Assembly (NCBI RefSeq): GCF_024679245.1
Contig: NC_090196.1
Location: 6,263,361-6,327,360 of the forward strand
Reading direction: 5' to 3'
Length of the DNA: 64,000 nucleotides
Origin: Pseudorasbora parva
Taxonomy: Eukaryota; Chordata; Actinopteri; Cypriniformes; Gobionidae
The notes beneath the pieces are model-generated. The model did no database searches. It worked only from the letters and a program-made list of their open reading frames with translations, and was not told where the DNA came from. A program made the position numbers and the translations under genes. This document shows positions 1 to 11,800 of this stretch, in pieces (within the stretch, counting starts at the first letter, position 1; each line of letters begins with the position of its first letter).

Positions 1-758
1 CCTTAGAAGTAGCATGCAAAACGGTTTTGCACGTCAGAATACTGTAACGTTATACAGAGAACAACAATGGAGTCCGTTAGCGCATTTGAATGACGAAGCA
101 CGCGATCGTGTCGTTTACTGATGTTTACTCATGCGTCCGTAGCCAAAAGCACAGACATTTGAAGCAGTTTAAGTTAACTCACCGGCTGCTTCCAAAGCAG
201 GACCGAAGCTTTATCGCTGGGACTGCTCCGTCAAAAACACACTTCTTTGGTATGATTTGGTAAAGTCCTGACAGCAGTGGCGTGTAAATCCATTTTGAGA
301 CGCAACTGAAATGATGTTGTGAAGCTTCCCGTCATTTCTGCGTTCAAATCGGTTCAAATGCAGCGCTGCCTTCCCGGAATGCTGTGCTGAAGCGTTTAAG
401 TCGCTCGACGTCACCCATAGGAATAAAGAGAAGCGCGGCGCCACATAAGTGTTCACGGACGACTGGATCTGCATCTGAGAGACTGTTTACAGCGTGCTCT
501 AGTCACGCGCGCGCGCACCCTACCGGGAGAAGAGCCCGTACGGCCCATACAAGGACCTTCCGCTCTTATTAACGTCAAGTAGACCCATACTCGAAAAAAA
601 CTCTCCGAAACTTGTGAGAAACCGGAAGGAGTATTTTTGACACAGAAATACTCCATCAAACGTCCAACATTAGTTTTTGAAACTTTGTCTATGTTTAGGA
701 TGGGAATCCAAGTCTTTAACAGTGTAAAAAGCTCAGTATGCATGAACCCCCCCTTTAA
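1..758. mobile_element. TTAA-target (Kolobok/piggyBac-like) element, left end outside window
   Basis: The right end reads GAACCCCCCCTTTAA, with TTAA at 755-758; the reverse complement TTAAAGGGGGGGTTCATGC is a typical TTAA-type fish terminus. The body is non-coding with GC-rich stretches (450-560). Short ORFs here look spurious. It appears to have inserted into the Tc1 copy that follows. Confidence 0.5.
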
Positions 759-1795
759 GCAATTTTGAGCGTGGCATGGTTGTTGGTGCCAGACGGGCCG
801 GTCTGAGTATTTCACAATCTGCTCAGTAACTGGGATTTTCACACACAACCATTTCTAGGGTTTACAAAGAATGGTGTGAAAAGGGAAAAACCTCCAGTAT
901 GCGGCAGTCCTGTGGGAGATAATGCCTTGTTGATGCTCGAGGTCAGAGGAGAATGGGCCGACTGATTCAAGCTGATAGAAGAGCAACTTTGACTGAAATA
1001 ACCACTCGTTACAACCGAGGTATGCAGCAAAGCATTTGTGAAGCCACAACAACACACACTACCTTGAGGCGGATGGGTTACAACAGCAGAAGACCCCACC
1101 GGGCACCACTCATCTCCTCTACAAATAGGAAAAAGAGGCTACAATTTGCACGAGCTCAACAAAATTGGACAGTTGAAGACTGGAGAAATGTTGCCTGGTC
1201 TGATGAGTCTCGATTTCTGTTGAGACATTCAGATGGTAAAGTCAGAATTTGAAGTAAACAGAATGAGAACATGGATCCATCATGCCTTGTTACCACTGTG
1301 CAGGCTGGTGGTGGTAGTGTAATGGTGTGGGGGATGTTTTCTTGGGACACTTTAGGCCCCTTAGTGCCAATTGGGCATCGTTTAAATGCCACGGCCTACC
1401 TGAGCATTGTTTCTGACCATGTCCATCCCTTTATGACCACCATGTTCCCATCCTCTGATGGCTACTCCCAGCAGGATAATGCACCATGTCACAAAGCTCG
1501 AATCATTTCAAATTGGTTTCTTGAACATGACAATGAGTTGACTGCCCTAAAATGGCCCCCACAGTCACCAGATCTCAACCCAATAGGGCATCTTTGGGAT
1601 GTGGTGGAACGGGAGCTTCATGCCCTGAATGTGCATCCCACAAATCTCCATCAACTGCAAGATGCTATCCTATCAATATGGGCCAACATTTCTAAAGAAT
1701 GCTTTCAGCATGATGCATGTGGGGAGGTACACAAAATTGTACAGGACAAAATTGTAATGAAATATTTTAAGCAATTATATCTCATTACAATTTAG
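759..1795 (+). pseudogene. Tc1-like transposase, inactivated
   Basis: The helix-turn-helix region (766-950) is degraded. The catalytic half runs 953-1795 in one frame with an internal TGA at 1250-1252. The DD34E core reads WSDESRF, then QQDNAPCHKA, then SPDLNPIGHLW, where the required Glu is Gly (GGG at 1586-1588, one transition from GAG). The 5' part is cut off by the TTAA element ending at 758. The copy lies in an lrrk2 intron, in the same orientation, just before exon 1909. Confidence 0.88.
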
Positions 1796-1908
1796 TGGGC
1801 CCTATATTGCAGCTATATTTACAATTTCTACAATTATAATGGTTACATAACACTACCATTACGTAATAAGAAGAGTATGTTCAAAATGATATGTTTTCTT
1901 TTCCTTAG

Positions 1909-3053
1909 AGTTTAAGAAGTCTAACCCGTCTAGATCTCCAAGGTAACCAACTGCAGTCACTTCCTGGAGAGCTCCTGCGTTTACCCGCACTGAGCACGCT
2001 CAACGTGTCACGCAACTGCATCGGTCCACTTCTGCTGCTGGACCCCAAGGTGTGCAGTCCGACCTTACGGCAACTCAACCTCTCCTTCAACCAGATCACC
2101 GTCTTCCCCTTCCAGCTCAGTCAGGCCATGGACAAACTGGAGGAGCTCTCATTGGAGGGGTAATGATGGGATAATTGGGCTTGGTGCTGTCATTTTGTTC
2201 TTTTTATAATTGTTATAAGATAGACATAAGTGTGAAAAGGTTGTATGCACAGTAAACTTTATTTATTTTTTCAGCAATCAGATCTCAGAACTGTCTCTCC
2301 CTCTCTGTCTGGCTGAATTGAAAGTTTTAGATGTCTGTAAGAATCAAGTTAAAATGGTTTCAGACAATTTCCTCACTGAATGTCTCAAGATGGAAACTTT
2401 CATCGCTTCAGTCAACCAAATCAGTGAGTCTGCCCAACTCTTTAAAGCAAATTAGGCAAATTATCTTTCAATAGGCAAATATCTATTTAGTAATTGGTTT
2501 AGACCAGTGTTATTTATTTGATATTTTTTTCTTTTCTTTTCTTTGATACTTTTCTTTTATTTTTGTATTTTCAGTTTTTTGAAACCTTTTATATATATTT
2601 CTAGACAGATTTAATACATTTTAGTTTTAGTTATTTTACTACTTAAACGTATTTATTTCAGTTAGTTGCAAAGACGACATTGCACATTTTTGTTTACGTT
2701 TTTAAAGTTACCTAACACATGTATATTATAACATTAACCGGTTAACATTACAATACACATGACTAACAGCATGACTTGCTGTCGCCACAAAATGGGCGTC
2801 TACTTTTAACCATCCAATCCGTTCACATTGGATAAAATCAAGAATGGCACTTTCCAGATGTTAAATAGTTTTTTTTAACTTTGTTTCATGAAAAGTATGA
2901 TGGATAATTCTCGAAAATCGTGTTCTTGATTGTTTCTGTTGTTTTCATGCAGGTTCATTGTCGCACCTTCCTTCAAAAATAACCACCATTAAATTATCAC
3001 AGAACAATTTTACAAGTGTTCCTGAAATAATCATGAGCTTGCCATTGTAAGTG

Positions 3054-3103
<50 letters not shown>

Positions 3104-3810
3104 ACATTAGATATCTCACAATAACATTGCTAAAAAAGTTTTTGCCAAAGATTTTGCAAATTTACTGGCAGAAATTATCAATCATAAATCATAACCCCTC
3201 CTAAAGTCTTAATAACTGTATAATTTGCACTCTGGTTAAAGATGCTGTTAATAAAGCCTAACTTGTTTTGAACTTGGACGGCTCCTTTTGATACTGTTTT
3301 ATAATGTGCTCTTTTAACGCCTGTCTCTTTGTCTGATCAGTTTGCGTTCGGTGGACATGAGAAATAACAGCATTGGCGTTCTCTTGGGTCCGACTTCCTG
3401 GGTCAGTGTAAACCTGAGAGAGCTGATGTTCAGTCACAATCACATCTCCACACTCGACCTGAGCGGCCCGGTGTACAAGTGGGCCCGACTGGAGAAACTT
3501 CATCTAAGCGCCAATAAGCTCACTGAGGTACGATTCGTATCACACTTTTATTCAGTGCAGTTTTGGTCTGTCTACCCCAGAAAGGGTATGTTTGTTAAAA
3601 AATGAGTTTGAAGTGCTTTGTGGTTTAGATCCCTCCTCAGATCGGTATGTTGGAGGACCTGACGTCTCTGGATGTCAGTCAGAATGAAGGTTTGCGCTCA
3701 TTCCCTGATGAGATGGGAAAGCTGGTTCATTTATGGGATCTGCCTCTAGATGGACTGCAGCTCCAGCTGGACCTCAAACACATCGGGAGCAAAACCAAAG
3801 ACATCATCAG
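1909..3810 (+). CDS. lrrk2: lrrk2 leucine-rich repeat exons
   Basis: Five exons (1909-2159, 2275-2423, 2953-3046, 3341-3527, 3629-3810) encode repeats of the LxxLxLxxNxL type, such as [33 protein letters not shown] and [11 protein letters not shown]. The segment ends in the KTKDIIR helix that leads into Roc. In the family the LRR arc packs against the kinase and shields it in the inactive state. The first exon starts in phase 0 directly after TTTTCTTTTCCTTAG. The earlier repeats must lie upstream of the window. Confidence 0.93.
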
Positions 3811-5704
3811 GTCAAAGTCTGCCTGCATGTCTCATGTCCCTTTTAAAGTTTTTTTTTGTTGTTAATTTTTGTTATATTTATTTTTTGTTATTTTATTTTA
3901 TTTATTGATATTAAACAATATTTTAATAATGTTTTATTTATTTTATTATTATTGTATTGTATTTTATTTTTATTTTATTTAATCATTTTATTTATTTTAT
4001 TTTATTTCATTATTTGATTATATTTTAATATTTTATTTTATTATTTAAATATTTTTTATTATATATATTTTTTATTTATGTCATTTTTGTTAATATTTTT
4101 ATTTCATTTTATTAAATAATTATTTATTGATATTAAATATTAAAATATTTTATTTTATTTTTCATTTTATTGTATTTTTGATTTTATTTATTTAATTTTA
4201 TAGTATTTTTATTATTATTTTAATTATTTATATTATATTTATAATACTATATTTATAATTAATTCTATTATTTTAGTATTTAGGCCGGTATTGGCAGATG
4301 ATAATAGACGATTTTATATATATTCTTCTTCTCCTGAACTGACTTAAACTCCCTGTGCTTTATAATGATATAAATCATGATAAAAATGAAAGATGATTGG
4401 CCATTTAAAAAAGAGAAGGGCCTTGTAATGTGTCCCGCCGCCTGCCTTTGTCCTGTTTTCAAACACCTTGTCCAGCCAGTTGATGGAGTCTTTAGCGTGA
4501 GTATTAATGTGATCGCGGTGGTTCTGGCAGGTTCCTACAGCAGCGTCTGAAGAAAGCTGTCCCCTATTACCGCATGAAGCTCATCGTGGTGGGCGGCCCG
4601 TGTAGCGGGAAGAGCGCTCTGATTCGGCAGCTGATGAGACTCAAGCGCTCTCAGTGGCGACCCCATCAGCACACCATCGGCGTCAGCGTCCGAAACTGGG
4701 CCGTCAGGAACAAAGAAAAGAGGAACATTCAGCTCAATGTGTGGGAGTTATCTGGTGAGCATCTACACAAGACTAGGAACAAATCAATTGTGGAAGAATC
4801 TCTTCAGGAAACTGCAGGTTTTCTGTTATTGTGCAGGTGCTGAAGAATGCAGTGGGTTTCACCCTCACTTTATGAGCTCCAGGGCGCTCTATCTGGTGCT
4901 GTATGACCTGAAGAAAGGACCCAGTGAGATAGATGCCATAAAACCCTGGCTCTTTAACATTAAAGTAAGTTTTACAATTTTTTTTTTTTTTAAAGAATTG
5001 GGTTTTACAGCTTGCAATTCAGACAACATTTGCTTATCACTTTTAGCAGAGTTTTATGTAGCTTCAATGCGTTTCCTGGAAAATTACACCAACATTTTGT
5101 ATTTAGACCACTGTATGTGTGTATGGGAAGCTTTTCAATTCAGGTAGGCTAAATTCAGGCGGAAATGGTACCAGAGTAATTTAGTGTAAATAAGTTACTT
5201 TGTGTACCACATATGAGGTCAGAGCTCTTCCACAGACACTTAAAATTAGGGCTGGGCGATATGAGGAAATATATCGTCTGGACGATAGAAAATGTCTATC
5301 GTTTTATATAAGGCTCTATCGCTATCTTATAAGGCGTTTACGGCAGAATTTTACGTCAAGATGCACCTCACGCCACGGCATGCCCATGCACGCTGCAATA
5401 CATAAACAAACATGGAGGAAGATGGTAGTAGACGCGGTTCAGACCAGGGTAATTCTCAGAGTAATTATGCCAGAGTGGTGGCATAAGCGCTCAAAACAAA
5501 CTTCAGACACAGACGCTGCAACGGGCTTTTACGCGTGGCACACTATATAGCCATATATTGAAATATTTTAATGGCAGGTGTAGGGATGGAGAAAACTAAA
5601 AAATTTCTTGACTGACCACCGAGCCTCATTAGCCGGTTGAAACTGGTTAACCGATTAGTTTAAAATATGCTGCGCTATTTGAAAAAACAGCCGCGAGCCG
5701 CGCG

Positions 5705-5759
<55 letters not shown>

Positions 5760-5770
5760 CTCTATCTCTA

Positions 5771-5801
<31 letters not shown>

Positions 5802-8800
5802 TTCTCTCTCTCACACACACACATACACATGCACTGTCCTAGCGCTGCCGCCTCCCTTCCACTCACGTCACTTTTATAAAATCCCCCACAGCGCGAAACA
5901 CGAGTAATATATTTGCACGCTTCATCCTGTCGTTTGGCCTGGCTCTAACCTCGAGTGTTTTAGCCTGTTTACTTTTTGCAAACCTTGTGAGCGCGCAAAC
6001 CCAAACGCTGTGACCTCGCGTCAAATGTTTTTATTGGTTTATTAAAGCAGCACTAGGTAACTTTTCAACCTTCATAATATATTTTTCAAGACTCTTGTGA
6101 TGAAAAATCGACTTACAATAGGTTGAATGACACGTCTGCCATAGCCTGATGGGGTCTGTATCGTTTTTAATCGTACTTTTAAACTTCGGGTTTCGGGTAG
6201 TAACCCGAGAACAAAAAGAACTACAAAATTCGACTGCTTTACGGCATACACGTCACTTCCACCAACACACACACTTCCTTAAATTCGGACGTGCGAGCCC
6301 AACTTTGTTCGTCTGATAATATAGTCATGTCCGAAGCAGCAGAGACAAATAAGGAAGCAAAGGTTTTGTTGGAGGAAAGCAATAAGAGGAAACGAAAAAG
6401 TGATGGGATTAAAGGCAGGACGAGGATCAACATGTGACCAGCGTTTGCTCGTCGGCGTGAGCTGAAGGAGGCGTGCCCGACCGATGCTGTCCTGCTTGTT
6501 ACGGTGAGCTACCACTCAAACATTGAACTGAAGTATCATATAGATTCTGTAAAACGGTAACCAATAGACTACTATAATGACGCTGGCTTGTAAACGTGAG
6601 CATCGTGATTATTTGGCATTTGAAAAAAATAAAACCCATGAAATTATATTCATATGACCTGCTGAAACATAAGCCACTGACTGTACCTGATGAAGACATT
6701 TCACACGCGCCGCCAGAAGAACACCTGCATGTGAACTCCTCCTGCAGTGTTCAGGGGAACTGTTAGTGCTGCACCAACCCACGGGACGCTTTTATGAAGT
6801 TATTTGGCCCGCCCCGCACCACTGTATATATTTTTACAACCCGCCCCGCACCCGCGACCATTAGATAGACATACGGGGTCCGCGGGTTATGAGACGACCG
6901 ACGCATCACTAGTTCAGGGCTATCAGGGTTGTCATGTCAACAAATGCACGCGCGATGGCATCCCCTGTTGTAGGATGACAGATCTTACGACAGTAGTTGA
7001 GGACATAATTTTTTCCAAACTGTAGGGGGACCCCGAGAGCAAAAGTAGCCAAGTGCGGCTTTAAGTACAAACAGGCGAGTTATGAAAAATTGAGTGCGAG
7101 GGATATGTTCACTTCACACAAAAAGATTTTGGAATGAGATGGTTAATTGTAGCAGCGTTTAGTCCACTGTATAATAGCCTAATTTAGAGATAACTTTTTT
7201 TTTTTTAACCGACAACTTTGATTGGTTAACGTTGATACGGTCAACCATCGGTCAAGCGGTCATCGGTTAACATCCCTAGGCAGGTGTTAACTTTACCAAC
7301 AGTCTTGCTTGAAAAAAGGTTCTAAATAAAATAAAAATGTAGTCCATACTACCTTTATTTGTTTTGTATATCATTTCAAACTGCATTTCCACATTGCAAT
7401 TTTGTATAGACTATTCATAAACTGAATTAACAGAAAAATTGCTATATCGTTATGTATATCATTATCGGGATATCAAATGAGCTATATCGGGATATGACAT
7501 TTTGGCCATATCGCCCAGCCCTACTTAAAATGTGAAGTATATACTTGATGATTTTATTCCGGACCCTGTATAGGGTCTGCAAAGTTTAAGAGCAAGCACA
7601 CCTAAAATGTAAAAACTAACAAAAACTTTGAGAAATATTGCAATTACAAGTCTGACTTCCCTGGTTCAGGAATTTTGTACAACCCATTTTGTAAATATTG
7701 TGCAAACAGTGGATTTTCCTCAGGTAGCATCAAAATGTTGTTAATATAATGTTTTTTAATATGAATAACCTTTTAACCTTTCCTGTAGCTCAACCAGTAG
7801 AGCGTGGCGCTAGCAAGGCCAAGGTCATGGGTTCGATTCCCAGGGAAAGCAAGAACTGTCAATAATGTCAAAAATGTGTAACTTGAATGCAATGTAAGTC
7901 GCTTTGGATAAAAGCGTCTGCCAAATGCATAAAAAATGTCAAATGAATACAAAACCAGACCAAACCATTTTTGTGGGTCATTTGGTTTAGGTTTTAAAAT
8001 GACATGATTTGCATATGTAAAAAAAAAAAAAACGCCTGTTTCTCTCAGGCCGTAGCTGGACAGTCTCCTGTGATTGTGGTTGGAACTCATGCGGATGTGT
8101 GTGAAGAGCGCCACCTGCAGGAGTGTGTTGTGAAGCTGCGAGAGGAGCTGCTGTCTCAGCCCGGGTTTCCAGCAATCAAAGAAAACCACATGCTCTGTGC
8201 CTGTGAGGAGTCCGAGTCCATCAACAGGTTACGCAAAGCCATCTACAGAGAGATCATTGAATTTAAGGTGAGTTACTAATTCAGTTTTTCATGGCACAAA
8301 TATTATCAATGATATTAACCAATAAAACACAATAAAGTTATCTTAAAAGTTGTCAATATAAAAGTGCAATCTTAAGCACTTTTTTTCAACAAACATCTGA
8401 TTTCTAGTCAAGGGCAGTGGTGTCAAATTCAGCTCGTGTAGGGCCACTGTCCTGCTGAGTTTAGCTTCAACCATAAATAAACACCCCTAGGATGTAGGCT
8501 CAATCCAACGGTTTGCTGATCTTTAACGGTGGCAGAAAGCAAAAGTTTGTATTATCATTTAGTCTGTGTCCATTGCATATTGTGCTGTTTTTACATCCTT
8601 TCTGGCCTTAGCTTTTCCGGGTCAGTACATCTACCTTGGGTTGTTTCGAGTGTAAATGCAGACATCGGATATGTGTCACTTTTAAAAGATGATTTAAGCT
8701 TGTTGTTAAAAAAAAAGCGTATATAATCAACAAATCAGAACGGGCGTCAAGACCTGCAGTGTATATGTGGCCTAAATGTTGCTGTATTTGAATAAGTCTC

Positions 8801-11800
8801 TCCTGCCTAATATTTTTAAGGTATAAAGTTGCGGCAAACAGTAATTACTCTTTTGTTTTCGCCCTCTTCCATGGCGACGATAAAAGTATATAATAATAAT
8901 AGCATCTAATATTAATAGTTTTATCACTTTGTTGGAGAACCGATCTTTCAAGCTGCCATCACTTCGGTGATGTCACCTGAACAGCTTTGCATTAATTTAA
9001 TCAATCCCATCTGTTCTTTTGGCAGATCCAGGGTCAGCCGGTAATGGGGCAGCTTATTCCAGACTGTTATGTGGAGCTGGAGAGGAGATTTCTGCAGGAG
9101 AGGTCACGTGTGCCGGCTGATTTCCCGGTACTCATGCACAGCAGACTACTGGAGATCATCCAGGACACACAGCTGCAGTTAGAGGAGGGAGAATTACCCC
9201 ACGCCATCCACTTCCTCAGCGAGGCCGGTGAGAGTTGCTTCACTCCTGAATCTCTTCCTGATATCTTCCTGCTGCTGTTTATATCCAATAACATATACTT
9301 TATAAAATAATCTTTTGGTAAAGTTTAGTTTTAACTTTGAGCATTTTTATTTTAGGTTTTTTATGTGTACTGAAACATTCTTTGCGTTCCATTGATTCCT
9401 AAGGGGGTTAAATTGACCAACGAGGGACTGATTGTTGTTACTTTTTTTTTATTTCAATCGTGTAAACTGCTTTAATCCAATAAAAAATGTGCATTTGTGG
9501 TTCAAGTGCAACAAAAGTCCTAAGTTCTTGGATCACTCAGATGAACGCTAAATTTATTTAAAAAAATTAAAAAAGTAATTTTAGGTCAAAATGACCCGAG
9601 GGAAGGATGAAGGTTATGATTTATCTCTCCTCCACCTGCGACCCATACACAATTAATTATAATGTAATTTATTTCTTGGCCTGTTTAAATCAGCACTAGG
9701 TAACTTTTCAACCTTCATAATATATTTTTTAAGACTCTTGTGATGATAAATCGACTTACAATAGGTTGAATGACACGTCTGTCATAGCCTGATGGGGTTT
9801 GTATCGTTTTTAATCGTACTTTTAAACTTCGGGTTTCTAGTAGTAACCCGAGAACAAAAAGAACTACAAAATTCGACTGCTTTACGGCATATACGTCACT
9901 TCCACCAACACACACACTTCCTTAAATTCGGACGTGCGAGCCCAACTTTGTTCGTCGGATAATATAGTCATGTCCGAAGCAGCAGAGACAAATAAGAAAG
10001 AAAAGGTTTTGTTGGAGGAAAGCAATAAGAGGAAACGAAAAAGTGATGGGATTAAAGGCAGGACGAGGATCAACATGTGACCAGCGTTTGCTCGTCGGCG
10101 TGAGCTGAAGGAGGCGTGCCCGACCGATGCTGTCCTGCTTGTTACGGTGAGCTACCACTCAAACATTGAACTGAAGTATCATATAGATTCTGTAAAACGC
10201 TAACCAATAGACTACTATAATGAGCTGGCTTGTAAACGTGAGCATCGTGATTATTTGGCGTTTGAAAAAAATAAAACCCATGAAATTATATTCATATGAC
10301 CTGCTGAAACATAAGCCACTGACTGTAACGTTACCTGGGATGAAGAAATTTCACACGCGACGCCAGAAGAACTCTGAACTCCTCTTGCAGTGTTCAGGGG
10401 AACTGTTAGTGCTGCACCGACCCGCGGCGCTACTTTTATGAAGTTATTTGGCCCGCACCGCACCACTGTATATATTTTTACAACCCGCCGCGCACCCGTG
10501 ACCATTAAATAGACATACGGGGTCCGCGGGTTATGAGACGACCGACGCATCACTAGTTCAGGGCTATCAGGGTTGTCATGTCAACAAATGCACGCGCGAT
10601 GGCATCCCCTGTTGTAGGATGACTGATCTTACGACAGTAGTTGAGGACATTATTTTTTCCAAACTGTAGGGGGACCCCGAGAGCAAAAGTAGCCAAGTGC
10701 GGCTTTAAGCTGTAGATTATCCGCAGTGTCCATGATCTGCATAAAACTGTGGGCTTGGCAGTGTCAAAATAAAAGTCAGACATATCTGCCAAGAAAAAAA
10801 CATATGCCAATGCGATAATTACAAAATGCCTCATATCGGCCAATATAAGCATTGGCAATATATGTATATCAACCAATATTTCAAATGATTAAAAAAATAT
10901 GACTTATATTCTGAAAAAAAAAATATGGTACGTTTTCTCGAGATTTGGCTGAAAATATTGAAAACGCCATTTCCATCACCATTGTTTACTTGTTCCTTGA
11001 GCTTGAGTGATCTGATCTGTATTGAAATGTGATCACTTGCTGGAGTAAACAGGCCCTCTTGTCTGTATTTGTCTCCAGGTGTCCTGCTGCACTTTGATGA
11101 TCCAGTGCTTCAGCTGAAAGATTTGTACTTCATTGACCCACAATGGCTTTGTGACGTCATCTCAAAGGTTATACACTCTCACCTTACACCTTACGCACTC
11201 ACATTCACAGCAGTAACGTCTCATCTCTTTGTGTTGGTTAACAGACGCTGGCATTGAAGAGCAGTGGTCAGTGGGACAGCACTAGAGGAGTAGTGCAGCG
11301 TGCCGCTGTAGAGATGTTTCTGGACACGCATCGCTGTTTCCCCAAGAATTATCTCACTCAGTACTTCAAACTACTGGAGAAGTTTCAAATAGCCTTGCCC
11401 TTCGGAGATGACCAGTTACTTATACCTAGCAGGTAGCGATAAGACCTTTTTTGTGTGAAATGTATAAGTTGTATGGTTTTAATTGTTTGTGTTTGATATG
11501 TGCCCAGCCTGTCGGATCACAGGCCGGGGATTGAGCTCCCTCACTGTGAGAATTCAGAGGTGATCATTCGGCTTTATGAGATGCCTTACTTCCCCATGGG
11601 ATACTGGTCCAGACAGATCAGCCGTCTGTTGGAAGTGTCTGATTTCCTGCTCCACGGCAGAGGTAACACAACATAAACTCTCAGCGTAAAGTATTCCTGT
11701 AACTGGCTGAACATTGTGCTAGCCATGGCAAGATCATAGGTTTGATTCCCAAGGAATACTCACATACTAATATAATGCATATTAACGGTTTGCTTGGGAT

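Larger units (their letters stand above)
5581..7278. mobile_element. hAT element nested in the outer hAT
   Basis: Termini TAGGGATG and CATCCCTA, with an exact 8-bp duplication GGCAGGTG (5573-5580, 7279-7286). The terminal region has repeated GGTTAACCG/CGGTTAAC motifs. It is interrupted by a TTAA element at 6042-7064. Confidence 0.92.
5247..7523. mobile_element. hAT element, outermost of a three-level nest
   Basis: Termini TAGGGCTGGGCGATATG and CATATCGCCCAGCCCTA are inverted repeats. The 8-bp target duplication CTTAAAAT is exact (5239-5246, 7524-7531). It is non-coding and lies in the lrrk2 Roc intron. A second hAT is inserted at 5581-7278. Confidence 0.93.

Noticed and set aside
3342..3605. 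separate small LRR genes
   Set aside because: These and similar short frames (3647-3865, 4574-4843, 8004-8279, 11254-11436 and others) are single lrrk2 exons read into introns.
5667..5879. Ser/Leu and Tyr-repeat ORF
   Set aside because: It is low-complexity translation of (CT)n(TA)n.
7783..7860. possible tRNA gene (A and B boxes)
   Set aside because: The head continues into the fish SINE tail, and two further copies of the same unit occur in the window; it is a SINE.
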